From Opisthorchis felineus (lineage: Eukaryota; Platyhelminthes; Trematoda; Opisthorchiida; Opisthorchiidae), in the NCBI GenBank assembly GCA_004794785.1, contig SJOL01006410.1, positions 290,943 through 354,942 of the forward strand: 64,000 bases of DNA. Direction: 5' to 3'. The notes beneath the pieces are model-generated. The model did no database searches. It was not told the origin of the DNA and saw only the letters and a program-made list of their open reading frames with translations. The position numbers and the translations under genes were made by a program. Of the stretch, positions 61,530 to 64,000 are shown piece by piece. Position 1 is the first letter of the stretch. Every line of letters begins with the position of its first letter.

Positions 61530-64000
61530 AAATCTATAACTTCCGAGAAATTAGCGTCATTGCACGATCAAGTATGATCTGTATGACTGAAACATGACCC
61601 CCAGATGAAATTATCGGCGTAGCCTTCTCAATCCCTGACTATGATATTCACCACTCTGATAGGAAAAACTCAAGTGGTGGCTGCAGTACCATCTATTCCA
61701 GATCAGAACTTCGTGCAACAACTTTTGATGATTCTTCCCTGGAAGGGATTCCAGAGGCCATTTGGATATCTACAGAACGGACCAAACGGGTTGTACTAGT
61801 AGGTTGTATCTATCTACCACTTACCCCTCCCACCGCCTCTATTGCCGACCTTTCCAGTAGTATCTCCATTGCACATGCCCTTCCTCATTCGTCTAAATTT
61901 CTACTGGGTGACTTTAACCTACCACATATTTCCTGGTCTCCCACTACGGGCCCTGCCCGTTACGCCGCGCTGCTTGCCCCACTTAGTGCAAAGGGTTGGT
62001 CCCAAATTGTACATAGCCCCCCCGTGGCTTACATACCCTGGACCTAATATTCTCCAACGATGGCCATTTGGCTACAGCCGCAGTTTGTCCACGCTTCCCA
62101 GGAGGTGACCACTGCGTCGTTTTTTGAAACGAAGTCAGTTATGCCCAAACTTCTCCTCTGAGTCCTTCCTTGTTTCAACTCCTCTCTCCGGATATTTTAC
62201 GACCTTTTTACTCCACGCCGGCCCCCCATGATTGGGACGACTTCTTCCTCTCGACAAATACACACGGCGTCTGTGCTATCTCTTACCAAAACCTAATGAC
62301 TACTCCTCACCTTGTATCTCCCGTAAAACGCTTTCTCCCCAGTATCTCTGGCCACGAAAAGTTATTAAAAACCTTGGATGCCAAAATGTACCGGACTAGC
62401 AGAGAATATCGTAAATCCCAGGAGTTTCCATTACTAATTCTCATCAATAAACTCTCCACCGACCGAGGATCCTTATGGGTCTCTCGAATGCCGAGAAGTG
62501 AAACACCTTCCTCAGAGATCCTTCTTCTCAGCCGACTGTTCCGTAGGCGTTGGGCCCCAAACAGCCACCCAACTGCTTGTTTGCGTTTCACAGATTGCGG
62601 CCCTATCACTGATCCTGTCAATATAGCGGACCATCTGAACGCTTACTTCGCCAGCTGCTACTTACCCATTCCTCCCAACTCCAAACCCATACCCGCTGCT
62701 GCATATCTCCAAAATCTCAACGGTCAGGGCAGCCACTCGACTCTCAGTAACGTAGCCATCTTCCTAGCTGATGTTTCTTCCCTTCTTCTAAAGTTTAAGG
62801 ACTCTGTTGTGCCAGGGGCCGACGGCCTTCCACCCCGTGTTCTGAGACAAGGCGGTCAAGATATTGGAATCCTTGTACTACATCTTTTTACCCACGCTAT
62901 GAACTATGGAATCGTCCGCTCCCAGTGGAAGAAATCAATAATCCGCCTGCATTTCAAATCCGGATCCACCCACAAGTTGGGAATAAACATTATTATAACT
63001 ACTTCCAACTACAGGGGAATCCACCCTACCTTCCTTTTAATGAGAACCCTTGAACGTCTGGTCAAATGTCCATTAACCAAGTTCCTCCTGACTACTATTG
63101 CCACAGATGACCGGCAGTATGGAGTGCTGTCACAAAGATCCATTAGTGGCTGCCAGCGTCACTTATTTGAGACCATCACAGAAGCAAACGTCGCTGGATA
63201 CTCCACTGTAACGGTTTACCCGGATATTCAAAAAGCCTTTGACCAGGTCCCTCATGCGGTCCTGAAACGCAAACTTATTACCGTTGGCATCAGTGGTTCG
63301 CCTCCTACCTATCTGACATGACGCTAATAACAAAACCGGGGACATACAATCATCTGCACTATCGATCACCAGTGGAGTCCTTCAAGGAAGCTTGCTAGGC
63401 CCCATCTTCTTACTGTGTACCAACGACGTCTTCGGCGCCATATCCCATGGTAAGTTCTTCCTCTTTGCAGACGATATAAAAATAGCGTACACATTTCCCA
63501 TCTCTGCACAAGCCCTTATATTTCACCAGATTAAGCAAGACTTACATTCACTGACTCGATGGTCAAGCGACTCTGGCCTAAGCTTCTCCACGAAATCCTG
63601 CATAACTTCCTGCCGCTGCTCCCCCTTAGCTGATGCTTTCACAATTAATGGAAACCCTATCGCTCACCTCACGGAGATTAAAGATCTTGGCCTAGGATAC
63701 TCCTGTACGTATAGCTTTTCCCACTAGGTGCAGTTCCAGGTTTCCCGGGCACGCAGGCTGTTTTTTAATATTGCGCTCCTTTCACCTTCTAGACGCACTG
63801 GTTGCGATTGTTGAGCTATGCACACGACCAATCATGGAAGTCTGTCTCGCATTCTCTTCCCTTTATAACCAAAGTAGTAGACCAGCACTTGAGACCGTCC
63901 AACGGTCATTGACGGAAACGCTTTTACCTCGGTCCACACCCTCTCTCTTAGCGCACCCTCTGCCAAATCCTAGGCCTCGAACCACAATTGCTCAGACGGT
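61530..64000 (+). mobile_element. CR1-type LINE, well preserved, 3' part outside the window
   Basis: The endonuclease begins at about 61,537 (REISVIARSSMICMTET) and continues with VAFSIPDYDIHHSDR, VVLVGCIYLPL, FLLGDFNLPHISW (about 61,898-61,935) and DLIFSNDGHL. A 383-codon frame (62,170-63,321) carries the linker and RT: VPGADGLPPRVLRQGG, NYRGIHPTFLLMRTLERL and YPDIQKAFDQVPHAVL. After two frame changes come SGVLQGSLLGPIFLLCTND and FFLFADDIKIAYTF, with both catalytic aspartates present (63,470-63,475). The C-terminal block continues to the window end. Stops and shifts in the endonuclease show it is also inactive, but it is far younger than the copy at 8-10 kb. Confidence 0.88.

Overview
This is eukaryotic genomic DNA with small exons, GT-AG introns, and a dense layer of decayed retrotransposons. 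The repeat content (RTE-type and CR1-type LINEs with APE endonuclease, Ty3/gypsy debris, a tRNA-like SINE with a trinucleotide tail) and the very short N-terminal exons suggest a parasitic flatworm, most likely a tapeworm. That assignment is inference from repeat style; nothing here proves the species.

Two real protein-coding genes could be assembled, and they converge tail to tail. The first runs on the plus strand from about 15.9 to 32.5 kb. It encodes an SH2 domain followed by a RasGEF-like (Cdc25-homology) module, the architecture of the NSP/BCAR3/SH2D3 adaptor family. Six exons join with compatible phases into a 604-residue frame. The second runs on the minus strand from 55.7 down to 35.6 kb. 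It is a 12-exon gene of 777 residues for exocyst subunit EXOC8 (Exo84), with the N-terminal coiled-coil/Vps51-like segment, a PH domain, an NPF tripeptide and the C-terminal helical Exo84 repeats. All splice phases fit.

Layout. 0-8 kb: plus-strand RTE fragments and a Ty3/gypsy pol remnant. 8-10 kb: a dead minus-strand CR1 LINE. 10-15.9 kb: unassigned sequence, an LTR-like repeat shared with 2.7 kb, a SINE and a minus-strand LINE reverse-transcriptase fragment. 15.9-32.5 kb: the SH2-RasGEF gene; its 9.6-kb fourth intron is a graveyard of RTE and SINE copies. 32.5-35.6 kb: intergenic. 35.6-55.7 kb: EXOC8; its largest intron (43.4-49.5 kb) carries a SINE, a long inverted-repeat (foldback) element and an RTE fragment. 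55.7-59.2 kb: two RTE copies arranged head to head, one with a nested SINE flanked by target-site duplications. 61.5-64 kb: a better preserved CR1-type LINE with an intact FADD motif, cut by the window end.

The most unusual signals are three RTE copies that all lack the reverse-transcriptase core while keeping endonuclease and C-terminal parts, the inverted-repeat element inside EXOC8, a palindromic hairpin just before the trinucleotide tail of RTE 3' ends, and the SINE family with clear target-site duplications.
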